Assembly: GCA_902826795.1 (NCBI GenBank)
Contig: CADEGD010000002.1
Location: 7,552-71,551 of the forward strand
DNA: 64,000 bases
From: an uncultured Acidobacteriota bacterium
Lineage (GTDB): Bacteria > Acidobacteriota > Blastocatellia > Pyrinomonadales > Pyrinomonadaceae
Direction of reading: 5' to 3'
Part shown: positions 35,416 through 43,686 of the stretch, piece by piece
Position numbering within the stretch: position 1 is the stretch's first letter
Layout: each line of letters opens with the position of its first letter
Program-made: the position numbers and the translations under genes
Notes under the pieces: model-generated
Database searches by the model: none
Told to the model about the DNA's origin: nothing
What the model saw: the letters and a program-made list of their open reading frames with translations, nothing else

Positions 35416-35445
35416 AGCCGGGCTCATCGCGAGTCCGGCTTTTTT
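35416..35445 (+). terminator. Intrinsic terminator
   Basis: Stem AGCCGGGCTC / GAGTCCGGCT (one G-U pair), loop ATCGC, then five or six T. Confidence 0.88.
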
Positions 35446-35464
35446 GATTTTGGCGCTTCGAATA

Positions 35465-35470
35465 TAGAAT
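35465..35470 (+). promoter_or_regulatory. -10 box of leaderless cutC
   Basis: TAGAAT ends seven bases before the ATG of cutC. A TTGATT hexamer lies at 35444-35449, partly inside the T-run of the preceding terminator. Confidence 0.5.
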
Positions 35471-35477
35471 CTCTGCG

Positions 35478-36227
35478 ATGAGTATATTCGAAATCTGTGT
35501 GGATTCACCCGAGGGCGTCATCGCCGCTAGAGACGGACAAGCAGACCGAGACGAACTCTGCGAAAACCTGTTTGAAGGCGGAACGACGCCGAGCATCGGC
35601 GCGATCAAGATGGCTCGTCGGGTCGGCGGAATAAAACTTCACGTGATGGTACGGCCGCGAGGCGGCGATTTTCTGTACTCTGATGTCGAATTCGAAACGA
35701 TGAAGTTCGATATAGAAGCCGCTCGCTCATCTCGCGTTGATGGCGTCGTCATCGGGATCCTAACCGCTGACGGCAACATCGATAAAGAGCGTACGACCGA
35801 ATTAGTAACCCTTGCACGGCCGATGTCAGTAACGTTTCATCGTGCCTTCGATCTTTGCCGCGATCCTTTTGCTGCCCTTGAGGATCTGATCGAGATCGGC
35901 ATCGACCGCGTTCTAACCTCCGGACAGCAGCCCGATGCTCTCGCCGGTGCGGAAACGACCAAGAAACTGGTTGAAGCGGCGGGCGAACGCATCGTCGTGA
36001 TGGCATGCGGCGCGATCGACGAAACTAACGCCGCCGAGGTTGTCGCCGCGACCGCGACAACCGAATTTCATTTCACGGCGTTCGAAGAACTTACTAGCGA
36101 GATGGAATACAAGAATGACAGCGTTGCGATGGGTTCGAACGATGCTCCGTCTGAGTATCTTCGCCGAGTCACGAGTGCCGAAAAGGTTAACGCGGTTATC
36201 GAGGCGATCAAAAACTCTGGGAACTAA
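35478..36227 (+). CDS. cutC: CutC family protein
   Basis: 249 residues, full-length TIM barrel. FEICVDSPEGVIAARDGQADRDELCENL, GGTTPSIG, VMVRPRGGDFLYSD, TFHRAFD and VLTSGQQPDA are family signatures. CutC was linked to copper homeostasis, although the biochemical role is unsettled. No copper genes are adjacent. Probably leaderless. Confidence 0.93.
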   Translation: MSIFEICVDSPEGVIAARDGQADRDELCENLFEGGTTPSIGAIKMARRVGGIKLHVMVRPRGGDFLYSDVEFETMKFDIEAARSSRVDGVVIGILTADGNIDKERTTELVTLARPMSVTFHRAFDLCRDPFAALEDLIEIGIDRVLTSGQQPDALAGAETTKKLVEAAGERIVVMACGAIDETNAAEVVAATATTEFHFTAFEELTSEMEYKNDSVAMGSNDAPSEYLRRVTSAEKVNAVIEAIKNSGN

Positions 36228-36281
36228 TTACTAATTCCTAATTACAAATTGTTAATTGAATTTCGGAAAATATCTCCACAC

Positions 36282-36602
36282 ATGAGCGACTTTTACTGCG
36301 ACGAAGTTTTCAGCGGGAAGACGCCGGTTGAGACGGTGATCGAAACCGAGAGTGTACTTGCCTTTCACCACACGCGGCCGTTTTGGCCGGTGCATATCGT
36401 CGTCGTGCCGAAGCAGCACGTCGATTCGCTGTTGACCGTAGAGAGCGATCTACTGCTCCAATTGATGGATGTCGCAAAGAAAGTTGCGCGGATGGTTCTC
36501 GAGGAACACGGAGCCGCGCGAATATTAACGAATCTCGGTGACTATCAAGATTCGAAGCATCTGCATTTTCACGTAACTTCGGGACAGCAGACGCGGACTT
36601 AG
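36282..36602 (+). CDS. HIT-family nucleotide-binding protein
   Basis: 106 residues. Fold features: FCCDE-like start FYCDEVFSGK, FHHTRPFWPVHIVVVPKQHVDSL, and the catalytic triad motif HLHFHV. It is a histidine-triad hydrolase or transferase of nucleotide-linked substrates. ATG 36282 gives the conserved N-terminus; the longer frame from 36249 is unlikely. The last four bases overlap the convergent gene. Confidence 0.88.
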   Translation: MSDFYCDEVFSGKTPVETVIETESVLAFHHTRPFWPVHIVVVPKQHVDSLLTVESDLLLQLMDVAKKVARMVLEEHGAARILTNLGDYQDSKHLHFHVTSGQQTRT

Positions 36603-37117
36603 CACGTCGTCATTTTTAGCTCGATCCTTACTAGCTTGCCGTTTTCGAAAAGGAAATCAACGCCGCCCGGACCATATTTTTCCAGCACTTCAAACGTTAG
36701 TTCGTTCGGATCATCTGTCGGAGCGTTGCTGCCCGAATAAATGCTCTCGATCTTCTTCCGTGTCTGGCCGATCTTGACGCCTGAATTCAACACCCATTTT
36801 GGCGAGCTTACGACGAGACTTGTTATCGTTGCGTTCTTTTTATCTTTGTCGGCGTGGATCTCGATCTCGAGGCCGTCATATTCGAGAACCGTAACATTGC
36901 TGTCGGTACACTGATCGATCTCGTCAACATTCACCACGCGCCCGGGTTTACCGAGCTTGGCGAGAATGTCTTCATAATCAGAGCTGAGATTTACACCCTT
37001 AATGGCAGGGTCGATCTGATTAAAGGTTTTTCCGAACCGGCTTGTCTCCTGCACAAACTGTCCGAATGCGGCAGCCGAAGCTAAGGTAATAAAGCAAAAA
37101 ATGAGGATGTAACGCAT
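36599..37117 (-). CDS. Secreted protein, unknown
   Basis: 172 residues from ATG 37115-37117, which has GGAG nine bases upstream and starts a signal peptide (RYILIFCFITLASAAAFGQ). The mature part shows a beta-rich repeat-like organisation with EDILAKLGKPGRVVNVDEIDQ and TRKKIESIYSG, similar to small periplasmic SmpA/OmlA- or PASTA-like modules, but I cannot assign a family. It follows the asparaginase on the same strand. Confidence 0.65.
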   Translation of the reverse strand: MRYILIFCFITLASAAAFGQFVQETSRFGKTFNQIDPAIKGVNLSSDYEDILAKLGKPGRVVNVDEIDQCTDSNVTVLEYDGLEIEIHADKDKKNATITSLVVSSPKWVLNSGVKIGQTRKKIESIYSGSNAPTDDPNELTFEVLEKYGPGGVDFLFENGKLVRIELKMTTC

Positions 37118-37185
37118 GAATAATTTCTCCGGTATCAAGATAGCATTTCGCAGGGAAAACTGATTCACAGGATAGAATCCCCTCG

Positions 37186-38232
37186 TCAAAAATGACTTTT
37201 CGCCTCGAATATTTTTCCTTTCGGAAACTGTTCGTTAGTAATTGTGTATGTGAACCCGGGCTGAACCGCGAAAGCGCCGATCGCACCGGTTCGGGACAAA
37301 GCTACGAACCCGACCTGAAACTCCTTAGCCTTGACCGGATCGCGTTTGACTATGCGGCGGACGGCTTCGCGGCAGGCTTGCTCGGGAGTGCGGCCGAGAC
37401 GCATTTGTTCGACAATAGTGTGCGTGCCGCAGATGCGGATCACTTCTTCTCCAAGGCCGGAAGACGTTGCTGCGCCGACTTCGTTATCTACAAAAAGTCC
37501 GGCACCGATGATCGGCGAATCGCCGACGCGGCCACGCATCTTGAACGCCATTCCGCTAGTCGTTACCATTCCGGCGAGCATACCTTTCGAATCCAGAGCA
37601 ACGGTTCCCATCGTGTCGTGGTTCGGCTTCCCATTCTCGAAATAGTTCGGAGCGAATTGAAGGATAATGTTCGGGCGTCGTTCAACGTTTATTCCGGGTT
37701 TATATTGCGAATTCTTCAGCCACTCGGCCCATTCTTTTTTAGCATCCTCAGAAAGCTCGCCGCTCTCAAGTTTGAATCCGTTTGCCAAAGCAAACTCCTG
37801 CGCACCTTCGCCCGACAGCAGCACGTGCGGCGTCTTTTCCATCACCGCCCGTGCAACTGATACAGGATGCTTGATGCGTTCGAGGAACGAGACCGCTCCG
37901 ATATCGCCGTTGCCGTTCATTACGCAGGCATCGAGCGTGACCTTGCCGTCGCGGTCCGGCCAAGCATCGAGTCCAACGCAGCAGCTTGGCTCAAGTTCGG
38001 ATGCCCGCCCGCCAGCCTCGACCGCGTCGATAGCGTTTCCGCGTTTTCTTAGCAACGGCCACGCCGCGTTATTTGCCGTCACGCCGCTATCCCATGTCGA
38101 AACCACTACGGGTCCTCTAACTCGCATCGCCGAACTCAACGGAAACTTTGAACGCTCCTGTCCAAAGACTCGCGACGCGAGAAACGCCGGAACCGCAGCA
38201 ATCGGAATTTGCAAAAATTTACGTCTATCCAT
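37186..38232 (-). CDS. N4-(GlcNAc)-asparaginase (Ntn hydrolase), Tat exported
   Basis: 348 residues. Twin-arginine-like signal MDRRKFLQIPIAAVPAFLASRVFG. The Ntn-hydrolase core has the cleavage and nucleophile site HDTMGTVALD (Thr), GRVGDSPIIGAGLFVDNEVGAATSSGLGE as substrate loop, and GNAIDAVEAG near the start. The enzyme self-cleaves before the Thr and releases N-linked sugar from Asn. TatA is encoded 5 kb away. Family firm; export by Tat inferred. Confidence 0.9.
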   Translation of the reverse strand: MDRRKFLQIPIAAVPAFLASRVFGQERSKFPLSSAMRVRGPVVVSTWDSGVTANNAAWPLLRKRGNAIDAVEAGGRASELEPSCCVGLDAWPDRDGKVTLDACVMNGNGDIGAVSFLERIKHPVSVARAVMEKTPHVLLSGEGAQEFALANGFKLESGELSEDAKKEWAEWLKNSQYKPGINVERRPNIILQFAPNYFENGKPNHDTMGTVALDSKGMLAGMVTTSGMAFKMRGRVGDSPIIGAGLFVDNEVGAATSSGLGEEVIRICGTHTIVEQMRLGRTPEQACREAVRRIVKRDPVKAKEFQVGFVALSRTGAIGAFAVQPGFTYTITNEQFPKGKIFEAKSHF

Positions 38233-38367
38233 CTGAATGTTGTTGTTTCGAGCTTACAATTGCCGTGAAAACGAATATTGCATCTTTTACCCGGGTATTG
38301 GCAATGTACCTTCTGTATTTCTCGCCCGCGACCATCTACACTATGCTATTTGCTGGACGGACATTCG

Positions 38368-39354
<987 letters not shown>

Positions 39355-39355
39355 T

Positions 39356-39484
39356 GGAACGCGGACGCCCTCGTCCGCAATGAGGGCCGTTTCGGCCCGA
39401 ACATCCCTTGCTTGCTGTCAGTAATCGAGACAAGCATCGCCAGCCGGAAGAACCGGCGTTTGCGGACGAGGGCGTCCGCGTTCC
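39356..39484. repeat. REPIN-like inverted pair
   Basis: 129 bp with perfect 25-bp inverted ends (39356-39380 and 39460-39484). Each end is itself a hairpin GCGGACG-CCCT-CGTCCGC flanked by GGAAC. The centre holds two smaller hairpins (GGGCCG/CGGCCC and GCCGG/CCGGC). It fills the whole gap between the glycosyltransferase stop and asnB, ending three bases before the asnB ATG. The 23-base left end is identical to the copy in thyA. Confidence 0.9.
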
Positions 39485-39487
39485 TTT

Positions 39488-41443
39488 ATGTGCGGAATAG
39501 CAGGTTGGATAAACCTGAAACAATCTGAATCGAATCACGACGCCGAGGCGGTGCTGCACTCGATGTGCGAGACCATCGTTCATCGTGGACCGAACTCGGA
39601 GGGGTTGTGGCTGGATGATACGGTCGCGCTCGGGATGCGGCGGCTGTCGATCATCGATCTCGTGACCGGCGACCAGCCGGTTTTCAATTGCGACAGGTCG
39701 GTCATCGTGATGATGAACGGCGAGTTGTATAACTATCGCGAGGTCCGAGCGGAACTTGAAAAAAAGGGGCACAAGTTTACCACCAAGTCCGACACCGAGA
39801 TCCTGCCGCACCTCTACGAAGAGTACGGCGACGGCCTGCTTGAGCACGTGAACGGGATGTACGCGTTCTCGCTGTGGGATGCGACGCGGAAGAAACTCAT
39901 CATTGCCCGCGACCGCTTTGGTGAGAAGCCGCTGTATTACGGCGTATTCGACGGTAAACTCATCTGGGCTTCAGAATTGAAAGCGATCTTGGCTCATCCT
40001 GCCGTCAAGCCCGAACTCGACCTCAACGCACTTCGCCATTACGTTTCATTCGATTACGTCCCGGCTCCGATGTCGATCTTCAAGGGGATCAAGAAACTCC
40101 CGGCGGCGCACGTTCTGACGGTCGAGAACGGTGAAGTAAGGACTCGGCGATATTGGGATATTTCTTGGTCGGGCCAAGCGTGGTCCGCGAATGGATACCT
40201 AGCGAACGAACGCCCAATGTCGGCGGACACTCTAGAGGTCAAAGCCGAGGAACTAAGGGACCTTCTCTCAGACGCGGTTGGAATGCGGCTCGTATCGGAC
40301 GTTCCGCTCGGTATTCTCCTTTCAGGCGGGATCGATTCTTCAACCGTTGCGGCGTTCGCCGTTCAGCACGCAACTGAGCGCGTGAAGACGTTCTCGATCG
40401 GGTTCGAGGAGGACAGCTTCGACGAATCGAAGTACGCAAGAAAAGTCGCAAAGCATCTCAACACCGAGCATTACGAAGACGAGCTCTCCGCGACGACCGC
40501 GGGCGACCTGATCAGCGAGATCGGCCAATGGCTCGACGAGCCAATGTCTGACGGATCGCTGATACCGACCTATCTACTTTCACAGTTCGTCCGAAAGCAC
40601 GTCACGGTCGCTCTCGGCGGCGACGGCGGCGACGAGCTATTCGCGGGTTACCCGATGTATTACGCCCACACGGTCGCGGCTAAATATAAGGCGATCCCCG
40701 GCTTTTTGCGATCTGGATTGATCGAGCCGGTCATAAATGCCCTGCCCGTTTCGACGAACAATATGTCGTTCGATTACAAGGCGAAACGGTTCGTGCGGGC
40801 GGCGAAGTTTGACGACGTCGAGCGGCATCATTCGTGGTTCGGATCGTTCTCGATCGATCAGCACGAAAAGCTTTTCTCGAAAGATGTTCTCGCTCAAACC
40901 GACGCCGACATCTACCGCGAAGTGCGCGAACTCGTAGGCAAGTCCGACGCGAAGAACGTCATCGAGCGGATGCAGTACGCCGATATCAATTACTACCTCG
41001 CCGAAGACATCCTGACGAAGGTTGATCGGGCTGCGATGTCGGTGTCGCTCGAAACACGTGCACCGTTCCTCGACCCGCGTGTCGGCCAGTTCGCCGCCTC
41101 AATCCCGGTCGAATTTAAGCTGAAAGGCAAGAGCGGCAAGGTGATCCTGAAAGAAGCGATGAAAGACCTACTTCCGCACGACATTCTCCATCGCCCCAAA
41201 AAAGGCTTCGGCATCCCCATCGCCGAATGGCTCAAAGGCCGCCTCAATCCGCTGATGCACGAGATGCTTGATGAGAAAAGGGTGAAGGAACAAGGATTGT
41301 TCGATGCTCCTTATGTCGAGCGCCTTATTAGCGAGCACGAATCCGGCAAGGCGTCTCACCACAAGGAACTGTGGACACTACTGGTCTTTCAGCTTTGGTA
41401 TGGCAGGTTCTTGAATGCGAGCGAATCCCAGACGAGCGGATAA
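39488..41443 (+). CDS. asnB: Asparagine synthase (glutamine-hydrolysing)
   Basis: 651 residues. N-terminal glutaminase with nucleophile Cys2 (MCGIAGWIN) and GPNSEG, RLSIIDL, MNGELYNYRE; C-terminal synthetase with the ATP loop LSGGIDSSTVAAF and GGDGGDELFAGYPMY. It makes Asn, or amidates a glycan precursor as AsnB paralogs in polysaccharide loci do; the glycosyltransferase neighbour leaves that open. Its leader consists of the REPIN, which carries no good Shine-Dalgarno sequence. Confidence 0.92.
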   Translation: MCGIAGWINLKQSESNHDAEAVLHSMCETIVHRGPNSEGLWLDDTVALGMRRLSIIDLVTGDQPVFNCDRSVIVMMNGELYNYREVRAELEKKGHKFTTKSDTEILPHLYEEYGDGLLEHVNGMYAFSLWDATRKKLIIARDRFGEKPLYYGVFDGKLIWASELKAILAHPAVKPELDLNALRHYVSFDYVPAPMSIFKGIKKLPAAHVLTVENGEVRTRRYWDISWSGQAWSANGYLANERPMSADTLEVKAEELRDLLSDAVGMRLVSDVPLGILLSGGIDSSTVAAFAVQHATERVKTFSIGFEEDSFDESKYARKVAKHLNTEHYEDELSATTAGDLISEIGQWLDEPMSDGSLIPTYLLSQFVRKHVTVALGGDGGDELFAGYPMYYAHTVAAKYKAIPGFLRSGLIEPVINALPVSTNNMSFDYKAKRFVRAAKFDDVERHHSWFGSFSIDQHEKLFSKDVLAQTDADIYREVRELVGKSDAKNVIERMQYADINYYLAEDILTKVDRAAMSVSLETRAPFLDPRVGQFAASIPVEFKLKGKSGKVILKEAMKDLLPHDILHRPKKGFGIPIAEWLKGRLNPLMHEMLDEKRVKEQGLFDAPYVERLISEHESGKASHHKELWTLLVFQLWYGRFLNASESQTSG

Positions 41444-41843
41444 AGAACTAGAGATACCCGACGACATGCTCGCAAATTTGCGTGCAATCTGCGGCAAACT
41501 CCCTGAAGCCTACGAAGAAAAGGCTTGGGTTGGACATCGCTGGGTTATCGGGAAGAAGACTTTTGCCCACGTTCTCTCGATCAATGATGGCTGGCCTCCC
41601 GCATATGCCCGTGCCGCTTGTGAGAGGGGGCCCTTGTATGTGCTCACGTTTAGGTCACGCGGCAGAAGCCACGAACCCCCTGAGTTTGACGAGTATCCTT
41701 TTTTTCGTCCGATTTGGTTTCCCAATATCGTCGGTTTGATAATTGATGACGGTATCGAATGGGCCGAGGTCCAGGAAATATTAGTTACCAGCTATCTCGT
41801 TCTCGCACCGAAGAGATTGGTCGATCAACTCGGAGATCGTTGA
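41415..41843 (+). CDS. MmcQ/YjbR family protein
   Basis: 142 residues. The core LRAICGKLPEAYEEKAWVGHRWVIGKKTFAHVL, the FRPIWFPNIVGLII strand and the AEVQEILVTSYLVLAPKRL tail match YjbR (CyaY-like DNA-binding fold). The start at 41415 overlaps asnB by 29 bases and is preferred over 41466 because the conserved EIPDDML segment lies before the later ATG. Confidence 0.82.
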   Translation: MRANPRRADKELEIPDDMLANLRAICGKLPEAYEEKAWVGHRWVIGKKTFAHVLSINDGWPPAYARAACERGPLYVLTFRSRGRSHEPPEFDEYPFFRPIWFPNIVGLIIDDGIEWAEVQEILVTSYLVLAPKRLVDQLGDR

Positions 41844-41865
41844 GCCCACGTTCAGCAGATCAAGC

Positions 41866-42348
41866 ATGTTAATCAGAAACGCAGAAAACCGCGAAGTCGG
41901 ACAACTTGCGAAACTTTGGTATGACGGTTGGCAAGACGCTCACGCCGCGATCCTTCCGGCTGAACTTGCTCGTCTGAGGACACTCGAAAGTTTCGGCGAG
42001 CGACTTGAACAGCATCTTGACCATGTGCGGACAGCCGGCGAGATCGGCGATCCTTTAGGATTCTGCCTTTGTAAGGATGATGAGCTTTACCAACTTTATG
42101 TCTCCGCCGACGCTCGTGGAACTGGCTTGGCTGCCAAGCTCTTAGAGGATGCGGAAGATCAGTTTCGGAGGAACGGTGTAACGACGGCGTGGCTGGCCTG
42201 CGCTATTGGCAATGAAAGAGCCGAGCGTTTCTATGAGAAATCGGGATGGCGGCGGGCTGGCGAAATGACTAATCACCTTGAAACGCCCGCGGGAGAGTTC
42301 CTATTACAAACGTGGCGTTACGAAAAAGATTTCTTGATTCTCGCGTAG
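41866..42348 (+). CDS. GNAT acetyltransferase
   Basis: 160 residues. GNAT acetyl-CoA loop around LYVSADARGTGLAAKLLEDAE (Q/R-x-x-G-x-G/A), preceded by the beta-4 strand, and followed by TAWLACAIGNERAERFYEKSGW, the usual late motif. Acceptor unknown. It begins 22 bases after the YjbR gene. Confidence 0.85.
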   Translation: MLIRNAENREVGQLAKLWYDGWQDAHAAILPAELARLRTLESFGERLEQHLDHVRTAGEIGDPLGFCLCKDDELYQLYVSADARGTGLAAKLLEDAEDQFRRNGVTTAWLACAIGNERAERFYEKSGWRRAGEMTNHLETPAGEFLLQTWRYEKDFLILA

Positions 42349-42377
42349 GTTCGGTTCTTGCTTTACATTAGTTCAAG

Positions 42378-42383
42378 TATTAT
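42378..42383 (+). promoter_or_regulatory. -10 box of leaderless start
   Basis: TATTAT ends six bases before the ATG at 42390. No ribosome-binding site fits between them. Confidence 0.5.
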
Positions 42384-42389
42384 CAGCAT

Positions 42390-43355
42390 ATGGCAAATCT
42401 TTACCCTGAGATCGAGCCCTTTGATTCGGGCATGCTGAAGGTTTCGGACGTTCACGAGATCTATTACGAGCGAGTGGGAAATCCGGATGGCATACCGGTC
42501 GTGTTTCTCCACGGCGGGCCAGGCGGCGGGCTGATCCCGATGTACCGGCAGTTCTTCGACCCGAAGGCTTATCACGTCGTGTTGTTCGATCAGCGTGGCT
42601 CGGGCCGATCGACGCCGCACGCCGAGCTTGAAGAGAATACTACTTGGGACCTGATCAACGATATCGAAACGCTCCGCGAGAAATTCGAGATCGATAAATG
42701 GTACGTGTTTGGCGGGTCGTGGGGCTCGACGCTGAGCCTTGCTTACGGGATCAATCATCCGAATAGGTGTTTGGGATTGGTGCTTCGCGGGATATTCCTG
42801 ACACGCAAGAAAGAGCTCGATTGGTTCTATCAGTACGGCGCATCCGAGATCTTCCCGGACTTCTGGGAGCGGTTTCGCGACGCAATCCCGGAGGACGAAC
42901 GCGGCGATTTTATGACCGCTTATCACAAACGTCTTACAAGCGATGACGAGCAGACGCGGCTTGACGCCGCTCGAGCGTGGAGCACGTGGGAAGGTGCGAC
43001 CTCGAAGCTATACCCGAGCCAGGATCTGATGGACCATTGGGAAGGTGCTCACGAAGCATTGAGCCTCGCGCGCATTGAGTGTCATTACTTTATGAACAAC
43101 TCGTTTTTCCCGACAGAGAATTATCTGCTCGAAAATGTAGATAAGGTCCGCCATCTGCCGACGTTTATCGTCCAGGGTCGATACGACGTCGTCTGCCCGA
43201 TGACCTCGGCGTGGGAACTGCATCGGGCGCTGCCGGAAGCGGAGTTTGTCATCGTGCCGGATTCGGGGCATTCGGTGTCGGAAAAAGGAATTACGTCGGC
43301 ATTAATAGGGGTGATGGACAAGTTTCGAGATAAAGATAAGGCTGCGGCCGGTTAA
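42390..43355 (+). CDS. pip: Proline iminopeptidase
   Basis: 321 residues, alpha/beta-hydrolase of family S33. Oxyanion HGGPGGG, FDQRGSGRST, nucleophile elbow GGSWGSTLSL, late Asp region VQGRYDVVCP and His in DSGHSVSE. It removes N-terminal proline from peptides and probably completes the pathway begun by the exported prolyl oligopeptidase at the left of the window. No signal peptide, hence cytoplasmic. Confidence 0.92.
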   Translation: MANLYPEIEPFDSGMLKVSDVHEIYYERVGNPDGIPVVFLHGGPGGGLIPMYRQFFDPKAYHVVLFDQRGSGRSTPHAELEENTTWDLINDIETLREKFEIDKWYVFGGSWGSTLSLAYGINHPNRCLGLVLRGIFLTRKKELDWFYQYGASEIFPDFWERFRDAIPEDERGDFMTAYHKRLTSDDEQTRLDAARAWSTWEGATSKLYPSQDLMDHWEGAHEALSLARIECHYFMNNSFFPTENYLLENVDKVRHLPTFIVQGRYDVVCPMTSAWELHRALPEAEFVIVPDSGHSVSEKGITSALIGVMDKFRDKDKAAAG

Positions 43356-43421
43356 ACTTAGAGTGCAAAACTAAGCTGAATTCTTGGGCGTATTGATATA
43401 ATATTGACTTGGTAAAAGATT

Positions 43422-43673
43422 ATGCCTCTTGGAACTACAGAGATCATACTGATCGTCGCCGTGCTTTTCCTGCTCTTCGGAGCGTCACGCCTGCCGCAGC
43501 TTGCGAAATCGCTCGGCCAGTCGCGTAAAGCGTTCAAGGAAGGAATGCGTGACGCCGAGGAAGAGGAAAAGACCGAGAAACAGCTTAGCTCGCCAGCCGC
43601 TCCGCAGATCAACGAGATGAGCGACGAGGCTCTTGCCGAAGAAATGCGTCGCCGAGCGGAAGCTCGAGGCTGA
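43422..43673 (+). CDS. tatA: Twin-arginine translocase TatA/TatB-type
   Basis: 83 residues. N-terminal membrane helix TEIILIVAVLFLLFGASRLP, the FG-x-x-x-LP hinge and an amphipathic helix (QLAKSLGQSRKAFKEGMRDAEEEE) are diagnostic of TatA/E. A TATAAT box lies about 20 bp before the ATG. Likely serves exported enzymes such as the Tat-type asparaginase upstream. Confidence 0.93.
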   Translation: MPLGTTEIILIVAVLFLLFGASRLPQLAKSLGQSRKAFKEGMRDAEEEEKTEKQLSSPAAPQINEMSDEALAEEMRRRAEARG

Positions 43674-43686
43674 TCGGCTCGACCAA

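Noticed and set aside
42024-42034. Another GCGGAC hairpin
   Set aside because: Only the left half-site GTGCGGACAG is present inside the acetyltransferase gene; no complementary arm, so it is chance.
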